Notes under the pieces: generated by a model | The model's database searches: none | What the model saw: only the letters and a program-made list of their open reading frames with translations | What the model was told of the DNA's origin: nothing | DNA from: Melieria omissa | Lineage: Eukaryota > Arthropoda > Insecta > Diptera > Ulidiidae | Direction of reading: 5' to 3' | Length of the DNA: 64,000 bases | Assembly: GCA_963971225.1 (NCBI GenBank) | Contig: OZ020270.1 | Coordinates: 2,976,001 to 3,040,000 of the forward strand | Part shown: piece by piece, positions 1-10,771 of the stretch | Position numbering within the stretch: position 1 is the stretch's first letter | How the letters are laid out: every line of letters starts with the position of its first letter | Translations under genes and position numbers: made by a program

Positions 1-445
1 ATCCAAATACCACCAAAATGCAATCAAACCAGTAGCCATGCGCCGTGGTTGCTGCCACCATCTTCGCTTACAGAACACCTACACAATTACCCTAAAGCAC
101 ACACCAGCAACGAATACTTTCAACAATGATTCATTGAGCATTTTAACAAAAGCCACATGTCCAACTGGACGCCCATATTTACTGATGGATCTAAAACCGA
201 TCACAGAACAACATTTGGTGTAGTGCAGCAAAACGGTGCACTTATAACAGCCGGATGGCTCCCGTTGCATTGTTCTATTTTTACAGCAGAAGCAGTCGCG
301 GTGCTGCAAGCCGCAGAATTTGCATCCAAAAACAAAGGAAATTTTGTTATCTGTACAGACAGTATGTCTGTACTCTCAGCAATCAAAAATGTCTGCAACG
401 ATAACCCGATGATCAATCAAATTAGGGACAGGCTTATAAAACATA

Positions 446-1198
446 TCAGGTGTACAACTTTGCTTCCGCCGTTTTCCGATAGGTGGCTGTACCGGCTGAG
501 GCTGGTTGAAATACATAGATGGTAATGCCTTTAAAGTGAGTGTGGACAGTGCCTAAAGAATTGTCATCGCCGTTTCAGTGACAGTTGTTCTTGTTTTCGT
601 ATTATTCACGCTCGAAAATGTCCGTTTATGTGCCCAATTCTCGCCATTTGCGGGAAGTTTTACTTTTCTGTTACAATTCGAAAAAAAATGCAGCTGAAGC
701 GCATCGAATGCTCTCAGAAACTTACGGTGATGCTGCTCTGAGTGAAAGAACGTGTCGGGAGTGGTTTCAACGTTTTAAAAATGGTGATTTCGATGTCGAA
801 GACAAACATGGTGGTGGAAGAGAAACACGACAATGCTCGGCCTCACGTTGCAAAAGTGGTCAAAAAGTACCTGGAAACGCTGAAATGGGAAGTCTTGCCC
901 CACCCGCCGTATTCCCCAGATGTCGCCCCTTCTGACTTCCACCTATTCCGTTCGATGGCACACGGCCTGGCAGATCAACATTTTCAATCCTTCGAAGAAT
1001 TGGAAAAATGGATTGCTTCATGGATAGCGTCAAAAGAGAACTCCTTTTTTCGAGCCGGGATCCGAAAATTGCCGGAAAGATGGGAGAAAGTTGTCGCTAG
1101 CGACGGACAATACTTTGAATAATACATCTGTAAGCACTTTTTCGCAATAAAGCTTTTAATTTTGGAAAAAAACGGCGGAAGCAAAGTTGTACACCTGA
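446..1198 (+). mobile_element. mariner element, internally deleted (753 bp)
   Basis: Starts TCAGGTGTACAACTTTGC and ends with its reverse complement, giving inverted repeats of about 30 bp. The target TA is duplicated (444-445 and 1199-1200). A full mariner is about 1.3 kb, so roughly 550 bp are missing from the middle. It is inserted in the RNase H region of the LINE. Confidence 0.93.
618..1122 (+). pseudogene. mariner transposase, deleted and frameshifted
   Basis: The ATG at 618 opens an N-terminal helix-turn-helix segment (RTCREWFQRFKNGDF) that runs to about 820. Reading then shifts to the +1 frame and continues as the C-terminal catalytic part: HDNARPHVA (second catalytic D), PYSPDVAPSDFHLF (third D of a DD34D enzyme) and the ending SDGQYFE with a TAA at 1120-1122. 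The first catalytic block (TGDE type) is in the deleted stretch, so the copy cannot make an enzyme. Related in style to the rosa-type mariners of fruit flies. Confidence 0.88.
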
Positions 1199-1860
1199 TA
1201 AAAAAAAATCCTTTGGGTTCCTGGACATAAGGGTATATAAGGAAGACGCAGTCTTATCACCCTGCCCAATTTTCAATGCAACGCCGAACAAGGATTTACA
1301 AAAGCTGATAAATAGACATTTTCGTAACAAAAAAATCTTAGACTGGTCCCATTTTCAACACCTTTATTTCATAATTAATCGTGATTGTACGAAAGCCCTC
1401 TACCCAGCGGAATTATCAAGAAAAGATATCACATACTTTACACGACTAAGACTCGGCCACACAGTGATAATTCATAGCCACCTTTTGCAATGCGACCCCC
1501 CACCTTCCTGTCCGCATTGTTTAAACCGCTTACCTGTCCAACATATCCTTGACTATGTCCCAAACTTAGCGACATTTCGTGCGACAAACTTCGATACCAC
1601 TGTACCGTCAACCTTATTAAATGATATTAATCTAGTAAACGTTAAAAGAATTGTTAAATACATAAATGACATTAGCCTAAGCAACAAAATTTAACCAATT
1701 TATTATAAAACTTAAATATTAAGTATTGAACGGAATTGTCACATACGTACACGCACATAAAATTATTAAAAAAAAAAAACCTGCAAAACAGAAAAGAAAG
1801 CAATATATACATTGATCGCACCGTAGACCTTGGTAGTTAGAGTGCTTTGTAAGTTAGTTT

Positions 1861-2318
1861 AATATTTTATATTGATGGATGGATGAATGTGAGGGTGGGC
1901 AGGAAGGCTACAAGCCTTCCATAGCACTCAGTCCATTTCAGACCATTGTACTATACCCATGGGGGATAGGGAAGGAAAATGAGAGTAATATCTCATATTT
2001 CACCCGTTTTTTTTAATGTGTATGCAACACTGTCTTTCCAACATATGTTACAGCACACATTCTAAGCGGATGGGGAAAGGGAGCGGGAAGGGACCTACAG
2101 TTTAACGCCGAATCCGAACGGCGATTGGCAGTTTTTCGTTCACACTTGGAGGTTTTGCCATTGCCTGCCAAGAGCGCACTTGTGCGATTCTTGTAATTCT
2201 CATTCCCTTCATGTGGATAGCGATAGAAGTAGACGAGTTGTTCACCAGCCCGAGCCAGGAATCGAACCTGGAGCCTTTGGTATGAGAAGCCAGCGCGCTA
2301 CCCGCTGGACTATAAAGG
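1861..2318 (-). mobile_element. tRNA-derived SINE
   Basis: On the minus strand it begins AGCCTTTATAGTCCAGCGGG, with an A-box-like stretch (complement of 2293-2311) and a perfect B box GGTTCGATTCC (complement of 2258-2268). The head is closest to an elongator tRNA-Met (CTCATA in the anticodon arm). The body (complement of about 2090-2200) contains GCCGTTCGGATTCGGCG and ACTGTAGGTCCC, a core I associate with tephritid SINEs. AATATAAAATA-like sequence on both sides may be the target duplication. Confidence 0.7.
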
Positions 2319-2786
2319 CTATTATTTTATTTTATATTACTCTAATAAATAATAATAATAATACAAAATTTCTCCAAATCTCATCTGATTTGGACAGTCT
2401 GTATATCTCTGGAAAAGCTAAGCTATTATCTTCTGACCGACGGACTTGTGTTAGTCGGATGGTTCGTTTACGAGATATGTGCTCATAACTGAAACAACAG
2501 GGTAAAAACTGGTTTTTCGAAGATTTGAAAACGCTTCTCACAAAATTTTTTTGATCTTCAGTTTCGTGTTCAGCGGCCCAAAGTTACAACCTGATTCTCT
2601 GTATTCTTGACAATTTTTTTGTCAAGATTTTTATTAAGCAAAAGCTTTGTTGGCATTCTGATGCAACATTGATAAAGTATGTTAAAAAGCTCATTTAATT
2701 TAACATAACGTGAATATGCGATAGTTGTCAAATTGTCAAAAAATAAGACATATAAAAAATTGAAAGAAGTAATTTTGAAATTTTTA

Positions 2787-3000
2787 TTAAACATTTTTAC
2801 AATTTTGTGAGACAGATGATTGGCTCATAGGCAAATTACAGTTTTTACCAACGCATTTTTCGTAGGATCCATGTCCAAAAAAATGCACTGCTGCCAGAAC
2901 GCGTATGGGCAAAGATAGCCCAATTAATCGATGCCACAAGGATCCAGTTAGCCGGAAATTCTTCATGAATTCTTCTTCGCTCAACGAAGGCAAATTATTT
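2787..3000 (-). pseudogene. PIF/Harbinger transposase N-terminal fragment (left arm)
   Basis: Minus-strand reading gives LPSLSEEEFMKNFRLTG, LPIRVLAAVHFFGHGSY, VGKN and PMSQSSVS. This order (acidic residues plus FRL, then VLAALxFFAxGSY, then LSQSSVS) is the conserved N-terminal region of Harbinger-type DDE transposases. It stops at 2787, long before any catalytic residue, and an in-frame stop lies just upstream, so it is a fragment or a lone exon. The mirror copy is at 24932-25138. Confidence 0.65.
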
Positions 3001-3479
3001 GTTTTCTTCTGCTTCTGATTTCTTCTCTTCTATCCTCCTCAACCGTTAAAAGTGTAAACATGCAACATTCTTCCATTTTCAATTGGCAAAATTTCAATTT
3101 GTATGCTGTTGTCAATAGCATTCACACTTTTGTCAATTTATCAAGAAAAGATCTTTTATCTTTAGGAATAGAATACCAATTCTTGACAAATAGTCAATAT
3201 GGTGAATCTATCAAGTGTACAGAATTGGGCTGTTAGTCTAGAAAACACTTTTTTTTAGGTGCATTTTTTGTGTCGAGTAGTGTTATTGATGGTTTAACAT
3301 ATATGCGACGGTTTTAAATTAAATTTCTGTGATAACTTAAAAATATTTCGGGGGGTTTGAACCTCCCAAAACCCCCCTGCGTGCGCCACTGGACGAGACA
3401 TATGTAAAAACTAGTAGGGCCCTGCGGCTATGCACGCAAGCTTGAAGTCAATGGGCCCAATAACACAAGTTTCTTCATA

Positions 3480-4700
3480 CTACACTCTATGGGCAATGCC
3501 ACGCCTCTTTTATGTAATGCCCAATCCATTCCTCCAGTCGAAGGGTGTGACTCGGTTTTATTGATATGCGACTTTCAGTTCCAAAATTACGCGGAAAATT
3601 GCAGTCACAAAAAATATACCGCGCCCCTTGTCAACGCCCATAAATGTTGCCAATAGAATGACACATCTATGGGACGACGGTATGCAAAACTTCAGAATTT
3701 TCCAACTTACTGTTACGAAGATATTCCACATTAAAAATTTGGGTTCTATGGGCGGTGCCATGCCCCTCGTCTAATACGCACTCTACTTTCCCTGTCGAAG
3801 GGCACGTCGAAATCGTAAGTATGTGCCAAATATCTTGATGTGTGATTTGCAGTTCCAAAGTTATTCAGAACATTTGAGTTTTTTAAAAAGTGTCACGCCC
3901 CTTGTCCAACGCCCATACAATTTACCCACTGGAACGACACGTCTAAGCCATGATGCTATATCAAATTTCAATGCTGGCCGACTTATAATTTCGAAGATAT
4001 TTCATATTAAAAACTTGGATTGTATGGGCAGCGGCAGGCCCCTCGTCCCCATTCCCAATATCGAGGGCACATCTAAATCGTAAGTTTGTGTCAAATCTTT
4101 TAAATGTGTGATTTGTAGTTCCAAAGTTATTCAGAACATTTGAGTTTTTTAAAAAGTGCCACGCCCCTTGTCCAACGCTCACAAAGTTTTACCAGTGAAA
4201 CACATCTAAACTGTGGCCCCGCACCAAATTTTAATGCTGCCCGATTTCTCATTCCGAAGATATTCCACATTGAAAATTTAAGTTGTATGGGCGGTGCCAC
4301 GCCCCCTTGTCAAAAACCCACCCCATTCCCCCTATCGAATCGCTAAATCGTTTGACACCGGTATTGCTGTGACAAATATATCATGGCTGATTTGCTATTA
4401 TAGTGATCGTGGCGAGAAGGCGTATTAAGTAGGCGTGGTAAATTTTATATATCCTATATTAACATCAATGAAACATGGAATCATTTGATATTAATCCTGA
4501 TTTACCGACATGTACCGTAGCTTCGTTGTGTTAGTTTAGTGGGCGCGGAAAGTGGGCGTGGCCGATTATATTATAGCCTTTGTTTGCCACAATGACACGC
4601 TGAATCGTTTGATACCCGTATTGCCTTACAAAAGCATACCATGGATGAGTTTTGTTACCATAGTGGGCGTAAGAAGGGGCGTGGTCATTCTCATATAGCC
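3480..4700. repeat. degenerate ~270-bp tandem repeat, GCCACGCCCC type (left arm)
   Basis: Units begin near 3617, 3896 and 4160 and share GCCACGCCCCTTGTCCAACG, a CGAAGATATTCCACATT segment, a TGTATGGGCGGTGCC segment and AGTTATTCAGAACATTTGAG. Flanking partial units (3480-3600 and 4430-4700, with GGGCGTGGC) are more diverged. No protein is encoded; the short open frames reported here are repeats of each other. Confidence 0.8.
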
Positions 4701-4830
4701 TATGTACCATCCCCCCAGATAAAAAAATGTTTGGTGCTTATTTAATCTAAATCGGTTCAGTGGTTTTTGCCTGATTGTGGCTCAAAAAACGTCACACTTG
4801 TGTCAGAGGTGCCCATGCCCGGTGCTCTCG

Positions 4831-5037
4831 TTGCTCATTTGTTTTTGCAAATCCTCTTCAGCATAGGGTGAGGAATCTAATTCCTCATTTGTTTTTGTTA
4901 ATGATCTTTAGCATAGGCTGAGCATTCTACACCTTTTCAAGTTCAATTTCAGAATTGCTTTTACGGTTTCTGGAATTTCCTTTACGCTTTCTGAATTTGT
5001 TTTTACACTTTCTGAAATCGAACTTGAAAAGGTGTAG
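4831..5037. repeat. 58-bp duplication plus hairpin element (left arm)
   Basis: Two direct copies of a unit with CTCATTTGTTTTTG and AGCATAGG lie at 4831-4925. A 111-bp hairpin follows, from CTACACCTTTTCAAGTTC (4927) to its reverse complement ending at 5037. Its loop contains three related TTACGNTTTCTG/TTACACTTTCTG blocks. Mirrored at 22888-23094. Confidence 0.75.
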
Positions 5038-6586
5038 TATCCACACACAGCACTCCGCACGCATTCGCGACCAGTGCTGCCGTTTTCAATATTGTTTCAG
5101 TAGTACATGTTATGATTTTTGGGTAGTATTTACGGACTTTGAGTAGTACACTTACATATTTTCTTCACAGTATAAAAAATCGCAAGGATTCATCAACTAC
5201 TAAATCAAATACTAAGTTTCAAAACACATTAAGAATTTGATTTATAAAAAAGTGAAAAAAACAATGTAATTCAGTTACAAAAATGCATATAAACAAATTT
5301 TACATGTTTTTATTATACACTAATAGTAATTTGTTTGGTGGCAAAGCAATAATCGCTTAAGTCCTAAGCGATAATCGTTCTTGACCACAGATTTAATAAT
5401 ACTTCTTTTTCGATGGACTTCAACGGAAAAAATTTATAAAGCTTTGATAAAATACTTAATCTTAACCAAAATGTATTTTATATAATAGTCGAATTATATT
5501 TGTAGGCTGGCAAGATCTTTTCAACAATATAGTAGCTTAATATTTGCATATCTAGAATACGTACAAGTTCTCGCCTAATGCAGCCCAATTTATAACTATT
5601 TGTCTACTCTAAAAACCCCATTTTGAAGATATTTTTATAAAAAAATAAAGAAAAATATACTGCAATTTGTTTTTAAAGGTTTGTTGGTAGACAAGTTTTA
5701 AAATACCTGAAGTTTTAAATTCCATAACAAAAAATTATGTGTTATTAAAATTTTTTATTAATATCAAATATCGTTCGAATATTACTTTTAGCATTTCAAG
5801 CAAACAAACAAGAGAAATCAATTAACAGCAAAAAAACGAAACATATTTATATTATTTATATTTTCTTTAAAATTGCACAAGTTTGAGCATACTTTAAATT
5901 GAAATTTTTAATTTAAAAATTAATTTGTATGATTAATAATCCAGCGGGATTTGGCCCTAATTCGCACTGGTTGAATAAAAATGCCAAGCCCAAAAGAAAT
6001 CGGAAGATTTTATACACTTTTATCAGTATATTCCAATGATTGCGAATTACACGTTTCATCTCAGTTTAATTGTTTTTGACTTGTCGACGTCCCAGTAACC
6101 ACTTTATTGTCTTTATCAAAATTTAAAAGATTCCTACAAGAATATGCTAAAATATTGAGTTATTTTGTATTTAAATACAGTAATATAACTCTATTATTTT
6201 ATGATGTTCTTTTTTGGGTATCGCATCCGTTGCGCTGTTTTCAAAGTTAAACCACCATCATGATGATGAGTTATCTGTGGTTAAACACTTTATCAAAAGC
6301 TTATATCATATTGAAACGAAAAGGCACTCTGTGCTGTGCATGAACGCTTTTGCAAGCATACTTTTAGGCATGCACTGTGAAGTACGGCAAACTGGTATAA
6401 TTCGCTTGGTATAGTCCGATATGGCAAGGTTCGCGAGAAATGGGCTGTGCGAGAATGGTCGAGCATTTTCCAATTGGAAGTTGCAAGAAACTTCGGCGCG
6501 ATAAGAAAACTGGTATAAAAGCCACAGTGTGCAGCGCAGTGAGTCGAGTCTGTGTTGAGCAAGCAATGGGGGAACATGCAATAGTA
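5038..6586. other. AT-rich arm sequence without a gene
   Basis: No coding signal. A 10-bp inverted repeat GTTAAACCAC / GTGGTTAAAC flanks 6257-6278. A TATAAAAG at about 6515 followed by GTGCAGCGCAGTGAGTC resembles an LTR promoter, but no LTR boundaries can be drawn. Confidence 0.6.
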
Positions 6587-6754
6587 CCCTACAAGACGCG
6601 ACTGACCGAAACTCCACTACATTCGCAACATTTTTTGAATTTACCAATACACTTGCATGAAATTTGGCCCATGTGAGACAACATATCGCTGCAATTTGTC
6701 TTTCATTTAAACTGAAACAAACCATTTGACAACCATAGAAACATTAATTGCTTA
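6587..6754 (+). mobile_element. CCCTACAAG-family left end (left arm)
   Basis: CCCTACAAG at 6587-6595 preceded by TA, then GACTGACCGAAACTCC and CTGAAACAAACCATTTGAC. It aligns with the left end of the complete element at 44465-44978. At 6754, after CATTAATTGCTTA, the family sequence breaks off and an unrelated unit begins. It resumes at 10832 (TACACGCATG) after a repeat of 6695-6754. Confidence 0.8.
6695..6754 (+). repeat. 60-bp direct repeat, copy 1
   Basis: Identical in extent to 10772-10831 (TTTGTCTTTCATTT to TTAATTGCTTA). The two copies bracket the unit at 6755-10771, which looks like an insertion with an unusually long target duplication. The right arm carries only one copy (about 21184-21243). 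Confidence 0.85.
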
Positions 6755-7160
6755 CAAATTTCTTTTTCAAATAAATTTATATCTAATTTTTTGTTTGACC
6801 CTCTTCATTAAATTTTTTTACAGATGCTTGCGTTATGGATTTTTTTGCTTTTCTCCAATTTGTTTTAATTCCTGGAGATTTTTAGCTTCTTGTCCAACTT
6901 TCATAAGGTTTCTTTGGCTATTGCCTAGTTGCGCTCTATTGGACGTAGTTCTGGTGCATTTAGCTGATTATAATTTTTTCCTGGCAGTGATTTTGAGTTC
7001 ATCTATACCAGGGGTGCCCAAAATCTTCTTATGGAAGAGCAAACACCAATACATGCAAAGTTGCCCAAAGAAATGCAACAAAAAAAAAAAAGGAATTTAG
7101 TATGTACACCGAAAAAAAATCATTTTCTGTAATGTTATTTAAAAAAAAACAATTCTAATC

Positions 7161-7484
7161 CTAATAAATCTGTCTGCTAACATAGTTCCAAGACTTGTTT
7201 AACTCCGAAAATAACTGTTCTTTAGAACCCTCCGCTATCTTATGAGCAACGCAACCTGCATGGCATGTCTTAAAATGCCTTTCCATATTATATTTTAGGC
7301 TCCCTTGAATTAGTTGAAAGCATATTGTGCATTGCGCTTGACCCTTAAAATTATAAGTGAAAAAAATATCATTCTCCCATTCCTCATTGCAATTCGCGTT
7401 CATTTTGAAAGCTTCAAAATTATAAATTAGAAACAAACTAGTGCTTCCCAATCGACAGCCGCACACGTTTTGAAGCAAATTCAT
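7161..7484 (-). CDS. BED-type zinc finger ORF (left arm)
   Basis: 107-codon ORF. Around residues 37-71 it reads FFTYNFKGQAQCTICF, then MERHFKTCH: C-x2-C ... H-x4-H preceded by aromatic residues, as in the BED finger at the N-terminus of hAT-type transposases and their derivatives. A second ATG (MNANCNEEW) lies at residue 28 and may be the real start. It ends soon after the finger, so it is either a lone exon or a truncated gene. Copies at 20455-20778 and 26664-26987 are almost identical. No catalytic domain was found nearby. Confidence 0.55.
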   Translation of the reverse strand: MNLLQNVCGCRLGSTSLFLIYNFEAFKMNANCNEEWENDIFFTYNFKGQAQCTICFQLIQGSLKYNMERHFKTCHAGCVAHKIAEGSKEQLFSELNKSWNYVSRQIY

Positions 7485-8003
7485 TCGCTAGACAACAACA
7501 AAACCTACGTTCAAGATAACTGTCGCGAACAGTGCTGCCGAACGTACCACTATAGTAGTATTTTGATACTATTTCGTCGTTTGTACTACCGTACTACCCA
7601 CAGACCGATTATACTACTATTTTCTGAGATATAAACGTACAAGCAAAAAAAAATTACGATATAAAAGTTATGTTTTGCTTCGATGTTAAAAAACAATTTA
7701 ACGAACATAAAATGGTCCTTTCGCTGCCAATTTTGGCCTTTTTTGAGAAAATGTTGGTACAAAAAATTTTAGTTGAGTGGCAACCGTAATTCTAAGAAAA
7801 GAATATACAAACATGTTAACGAACTAAACATTGCCGAAGGACGAAATTTAAACCAACGTTGTCGTTCTTTAACAATAACAACAAAATAATAATAAAGAAT
7901 GTACGACAATAACTTTTAAAGTCGTCTTCGTCGTTTTTTATTTCTAACCAAATATCCTTGGTTTGTGAGCAACTCTATCACTTGTGTTTCAAAGTGACAC
8001 CTT

Positions 8004-8447
8004 TTAAGTCTGTTTTTACACGATGAAACTAGTCGCATGAAACTTTTTGACGTTCTATTTTAAAGTTGCACATCGCTTTTATACAATGAGACTAGTCTCA
8101 TGAAACTTTCACCATTCGAGTTTTCAGCTTTTTTATTTGAAAATTTCTTCTCGCATTTTGGGTGTACAAAATACAAAAATTCAATTCAATTCAAAATATA
8201 TACAATATGTCAGAAGAAAACGTATTGTTGAAAACAATTTTGGACGCAAATGGCAAACGCGACCGGCAACTGCAAACGAAAAAATGAAGCAACATGGCAA
8301 CATACGAAAATGTGCAAAGATAAACGTCAACAAGTTTAATAAAAATCCCTGCCCGAGCGATTATTGTCTTCCTCCTGTCGTTTCTCCCCTCTACCCAACA
8401 TTTTTGACAGTCGCATGCGACTAGTCTCATCGTGTAAAAGCGACTAA
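8004..8447. mobile_element. TIR element with TTTTACACGATGA ends (left arm)
   Basis: Begins TTAAGTCTGTTTTTACACG and ends with an inverted, slightly diverged copy (CATCGTGTAAAAGCGACTAA). ACTAGTCGCATG follows inside both ends, and an internal copy of the motif lies at 8077-8107. No transposase. The mirror copy (18186-19935) carries the DD37E insertion. The GTCTGTTTTTACACG core is shared with the element at 49998-50588. Confidence 0.6.
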
Positions 8448-8498
8448 CCGCGTTGCCAAATGCTGTTCGCACAATACTTCACAGGATTGTTATTATAT

Positions 8499-8640
8499 TG
8501 TTACGAAAATCCAAGTTCTCTGAGTTCGTTTTTTGATTGGGTTTGAAAATAAAACAACTTCAATTATTCAGCGCAAACGTAGTCAAAACTAACAATCACT
8601 TTATTTACAAATTTACACTTGTTCTACTTTAGACTACTAC
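8499..8640 (-). mobile_element. LTR relic related to the Ty3 element at 29543-35567
   Basis: TGTTACGAA at the edge, then TTTGAAAATAAAACA, CACTTTATT and TTTACACTT in the same order and spacing as the LTR at 29543-29955. The match ends where CCCTACAAG begins (8641). It is a diverged, partial LTR, mirrored at 17993-18134. Confidence 0.6.
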
Positions 8641-8875
8641 CCCTACAAGAACAGTGACGGTCATATGATCGGTCATATGACCGACATGCCTGACCGAAGT
8701 TTCGGTCAGCTCTCCGAACAAAGTTTCTATCATTTTTGTACAGACGGTGTGAAAAAACTGACCGAAACTCTCGTGTACGTGTGATTTTTTGTTTCACTCT
8801 ACCACACATCTTTTGCATATTAAGAAAAGTGTGTTTGCTCTGCTCTAACGCATACGTATTCCAACCTCCAAATAT
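8641..8875 (-). mobile_element. CCCTACAAG-family right end (left arm)
   Basis: CCCTACAAGAACAGTGACGG at 8641, a palindromic GGTCATATGACC, then GCCTGACCGAAG and CACACGTACACGAGAG (on the minus strand). Same order as the right end of the element at 44465-44978. Mirrored at 17758-17992. Confidence 0.75.
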
Positions 8876-8903
8876 TTAGTTTTTAATGGCTATTTCACCG
8901 CCG

Positions 8904-10517
8904 CACATTGGGAAAAAACAGGCAAAAACGCTCGCATCGCCTGTTTTGAACTCTAGAATCTATAGTTTTTGCACTAGAGAACTGAAATTTCGCTACTATC
9001 TTTAGAATTCCTCATAGAATTGTGGGGTGTAATTTTTTGTAATTTCCTTTACCAGGACCCTACAGTCGGAAATTAAGAGTTTTAAAAAAATGGATAATCA
9101 GAAGCAAACAAAATAATTCAATATTTTGATAGCTGATTCCAGTAGAAGATCAAAAATAAAGTTAAACGTGTTTTAGGGTTTTTTAATTTGAGCACTTTTT
9201 GCAGCACGGTTTATGTTTTCCGAGTGTATAACAAAAGATTTAATAACTTCGGAAATAAAAAAGATAAAGGATTGAATTTTCGCATAACTGTTTCCCATGA
9301 GTAGAAGATGATTTATTCCAAAAATGAAAAAAAATCGCCCACGGCCACGCCTACTCTCCATACAGACTTTATTGTTAACAATATTAAAATAAGCTAAAAT
9401 GTTGCTGTCATGCATTAAAATGTTCTTTAGAGACACTTAGCCCACTTTTATAAAGGTAGGCAAACTCTTTCTTAAAAAAATCTAAACTATTCATTTACTT
9501 TTATAAAGCACGGAAAAGGTTAACTGACAAGTATAATATATATTATGTATCTCAAGGGGTTAAAGAGGCATGTCACACCTATTTCCAGACAAACATATCC
9601 CTAAACGGACGGTAAATATTTAAAAGTTCATATTTTGAAAAATATCTTTATATGGCAACCCTGTTAAGAATGGGCAAACCACGCCCATTTTAGGCAATAT
9701 GTTGTTCTCGTGATTTCCAAAGTGTTTGTACGAAATTTCAGTTTCGTGTCTAAACTTCTTCGAAAGCAATTGTGAATACCTTCCATCAGACAGACGAATT
9801 GGAAGACATTAACAGACGGACATATATATATACATATCTCAATTCTATACATTTAAATACATATTTATTCCTTTCAACACCAGCCTTGCTGTTTTCCATA
9901 CGTTATAGTTTTGCTCAGCAATTAAAAATATATCGTTGCTCACCACAACTGAGTACAAAAACTGCTTGGGTTGGCTTGCGAAAATTGCTCGCATTCATTG
10001 TGTTGCAGAACGTCGCAGATGAGTTTGGTACAATCAGTTAGCTGAATGTTCCACCTAATCAGTGTATACGTATTTCGTTGAATGCTGTTGAATCTCAAAA
10101 GTTACAGTCCAGAGAAAATCCCGATTTTTCTCATTTTTATCAAAAAATGAGGCAAAGGTTAGATATTTTTTTTTTGCCAAAATAAACATTTTTTAAATAC
10201 AATTTTTTTTCATATTAATTGCTTAGATATCGGAACCCCACATGTGAAAAATTCTGGAATTTCATTAAAAAATGTAGATTGTACGGGCATTTGAAGACAG
10301 TCCTGTTAACGATATTTTGCTAGAAGTGAAAATAATTTAATAAAACGTTCAACTTTGAAAGGCTGTAAAGTCCAGGTCATGGGATGAAGGGACTTAAAAA
10401 GTTGATTTTCTATTTGGCTAGAGTATCTATACTACGACAAGTAAAAAAAAATATTCACATTCGCAACTTTTGAATTTGCTCCAATGCAAGCGTTTTCGCC
10501 TGTTTTTTCCCAATGTG
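8904..10517. mobile_element. Transib-like non-autonomous element (1614 bp)
   Basis: Begins CACATTGGGAAAAAACAGGC and ends with the inverse (28 bp, one mismatch). It is flanked by a perfect 5-bp duplication CGCCG (8899-8903 and 10518-10522). Five-base CG-rich duplications and CAC termini are hallmarks of Transib. No transposase is recognisable inside; the 1.6 kb interior is AT-rich and non-coding. Absent from the right arm, so inserted after the duplication. Confidence 0.75.
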
Positions 10518-10531
10518 CGCCGCCACGGCAG

Positions 10532-10600
10532 CCGCCGTAGCTCAGCGGCTAGTGCGTTGGCCGCGAGTCAAGACTCCGCGAGTTCAAATCACCGTTGCAG
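10532..10600 (+). other. tRNA-like sequence with A and B boxes (left arm)
   Basis: TAGCTCAGCGGCTAGTG (A-box-like, from 10538) and GAGTTCAAATC (B-box-like, 10580-10590), 30-40 bp apart as in tRNA. The acceptor stem does not pair, so it is not a functional tRNA but a possible pol III promoter. Copies on the minus strand lie at 17655-17715 and, truncated, at 25865-25921. Confidence 0.55.
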
Positions 10601-10771
10601 CAAACTTTTTTTTCGATGTTGCAGCAAACACCGAAAAAAATGGAAATGCCAGTCAGTTGACCGGTCATGTGCCGAAATTACTGACTGAAATGCTGATGCA
10701 AATATCGGTCACAATGTGATGTAGAAATCGGTCATTCATGACCTATACTCAATATTGCATAAATGCAGGTT

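Larger units (their letters stand above)
157..1694 (+). pseudogene. ORF2 C-terminus (RNase H plus zinc tail) of I-clade LINE
   Basis: The catalytic RNase H aspartates and glutamate are kept in the first part. Removing the mariner does not restore one frame: a run of eight A at 1201-1208 leaves the following WVPGHKG block one base out, and a TAA follows soon after. The zinc tail reads openly at 1464-1694 but contains no initiation signal of its own. It resembles the RNase H and tail of the other I-type element at 59137-59876 (TDGSK, CSDSKS, RLRLGHT), though the two are clearly diverged. Confidence 0.75.
1..1860 (+). mobile_element. I-clade LINE, 3' part, truncated by the window start and split by a mariner
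   Basis: Non-LTR retrotransposon remnant covering the end of ORF2: an RNase H domain (157-525 in one frame) and, after the mariner at 446-1198, a C-terminal zinc-finger tail (about 1440-1694). RNase H residues are visible in FTDGSK, the glutamate of TAEAVAV and CTDSMS. After the mariner the WVPGHKG block resumes in another frame, then stops. RLRLGHT followed by CDPP, CPHC and QHIL is the I-type tail. From 1695 to 1860 there is only AT-rich 3' UTR-like sequence. It is a dead copy with frameshifts. Confidence 0.8.
6755..10771 (-). repeat. BED-finger unit, left-arm copy
   Basis: Read on the minus strand: GACCGGTCA-rich sequence, a tRNA-like block, a CCCTACAAG-family right end, an LTR relic, a TTTACACGATGA element, a BED-finger ORF and a lysine-rich coding relic. 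The same unit occurs in the right arm (17475-21183) and in a third, direct copy (25617-27390). This copy is interrupted by the Transib-like element at 8904-10517. Between 7485 and 8003 there is no gene. Confidence 0.8.

Noticed and set aside
6306..6725. 139-codon minus-strand ORF, mirrored at 21213-21632
   Set aside because: It crosses a transposon terminus (CCCTACAAG) and has no domain; conservation between arms only reflects the duplication.
10532..10600. Functional tRNA gene
   Set aside because: A and B boxes are present but the acceptor stem does not pair and there is no clean anticodon arm; the same holds at 2258-2318, 17655, 25865, 40702 and 44735.
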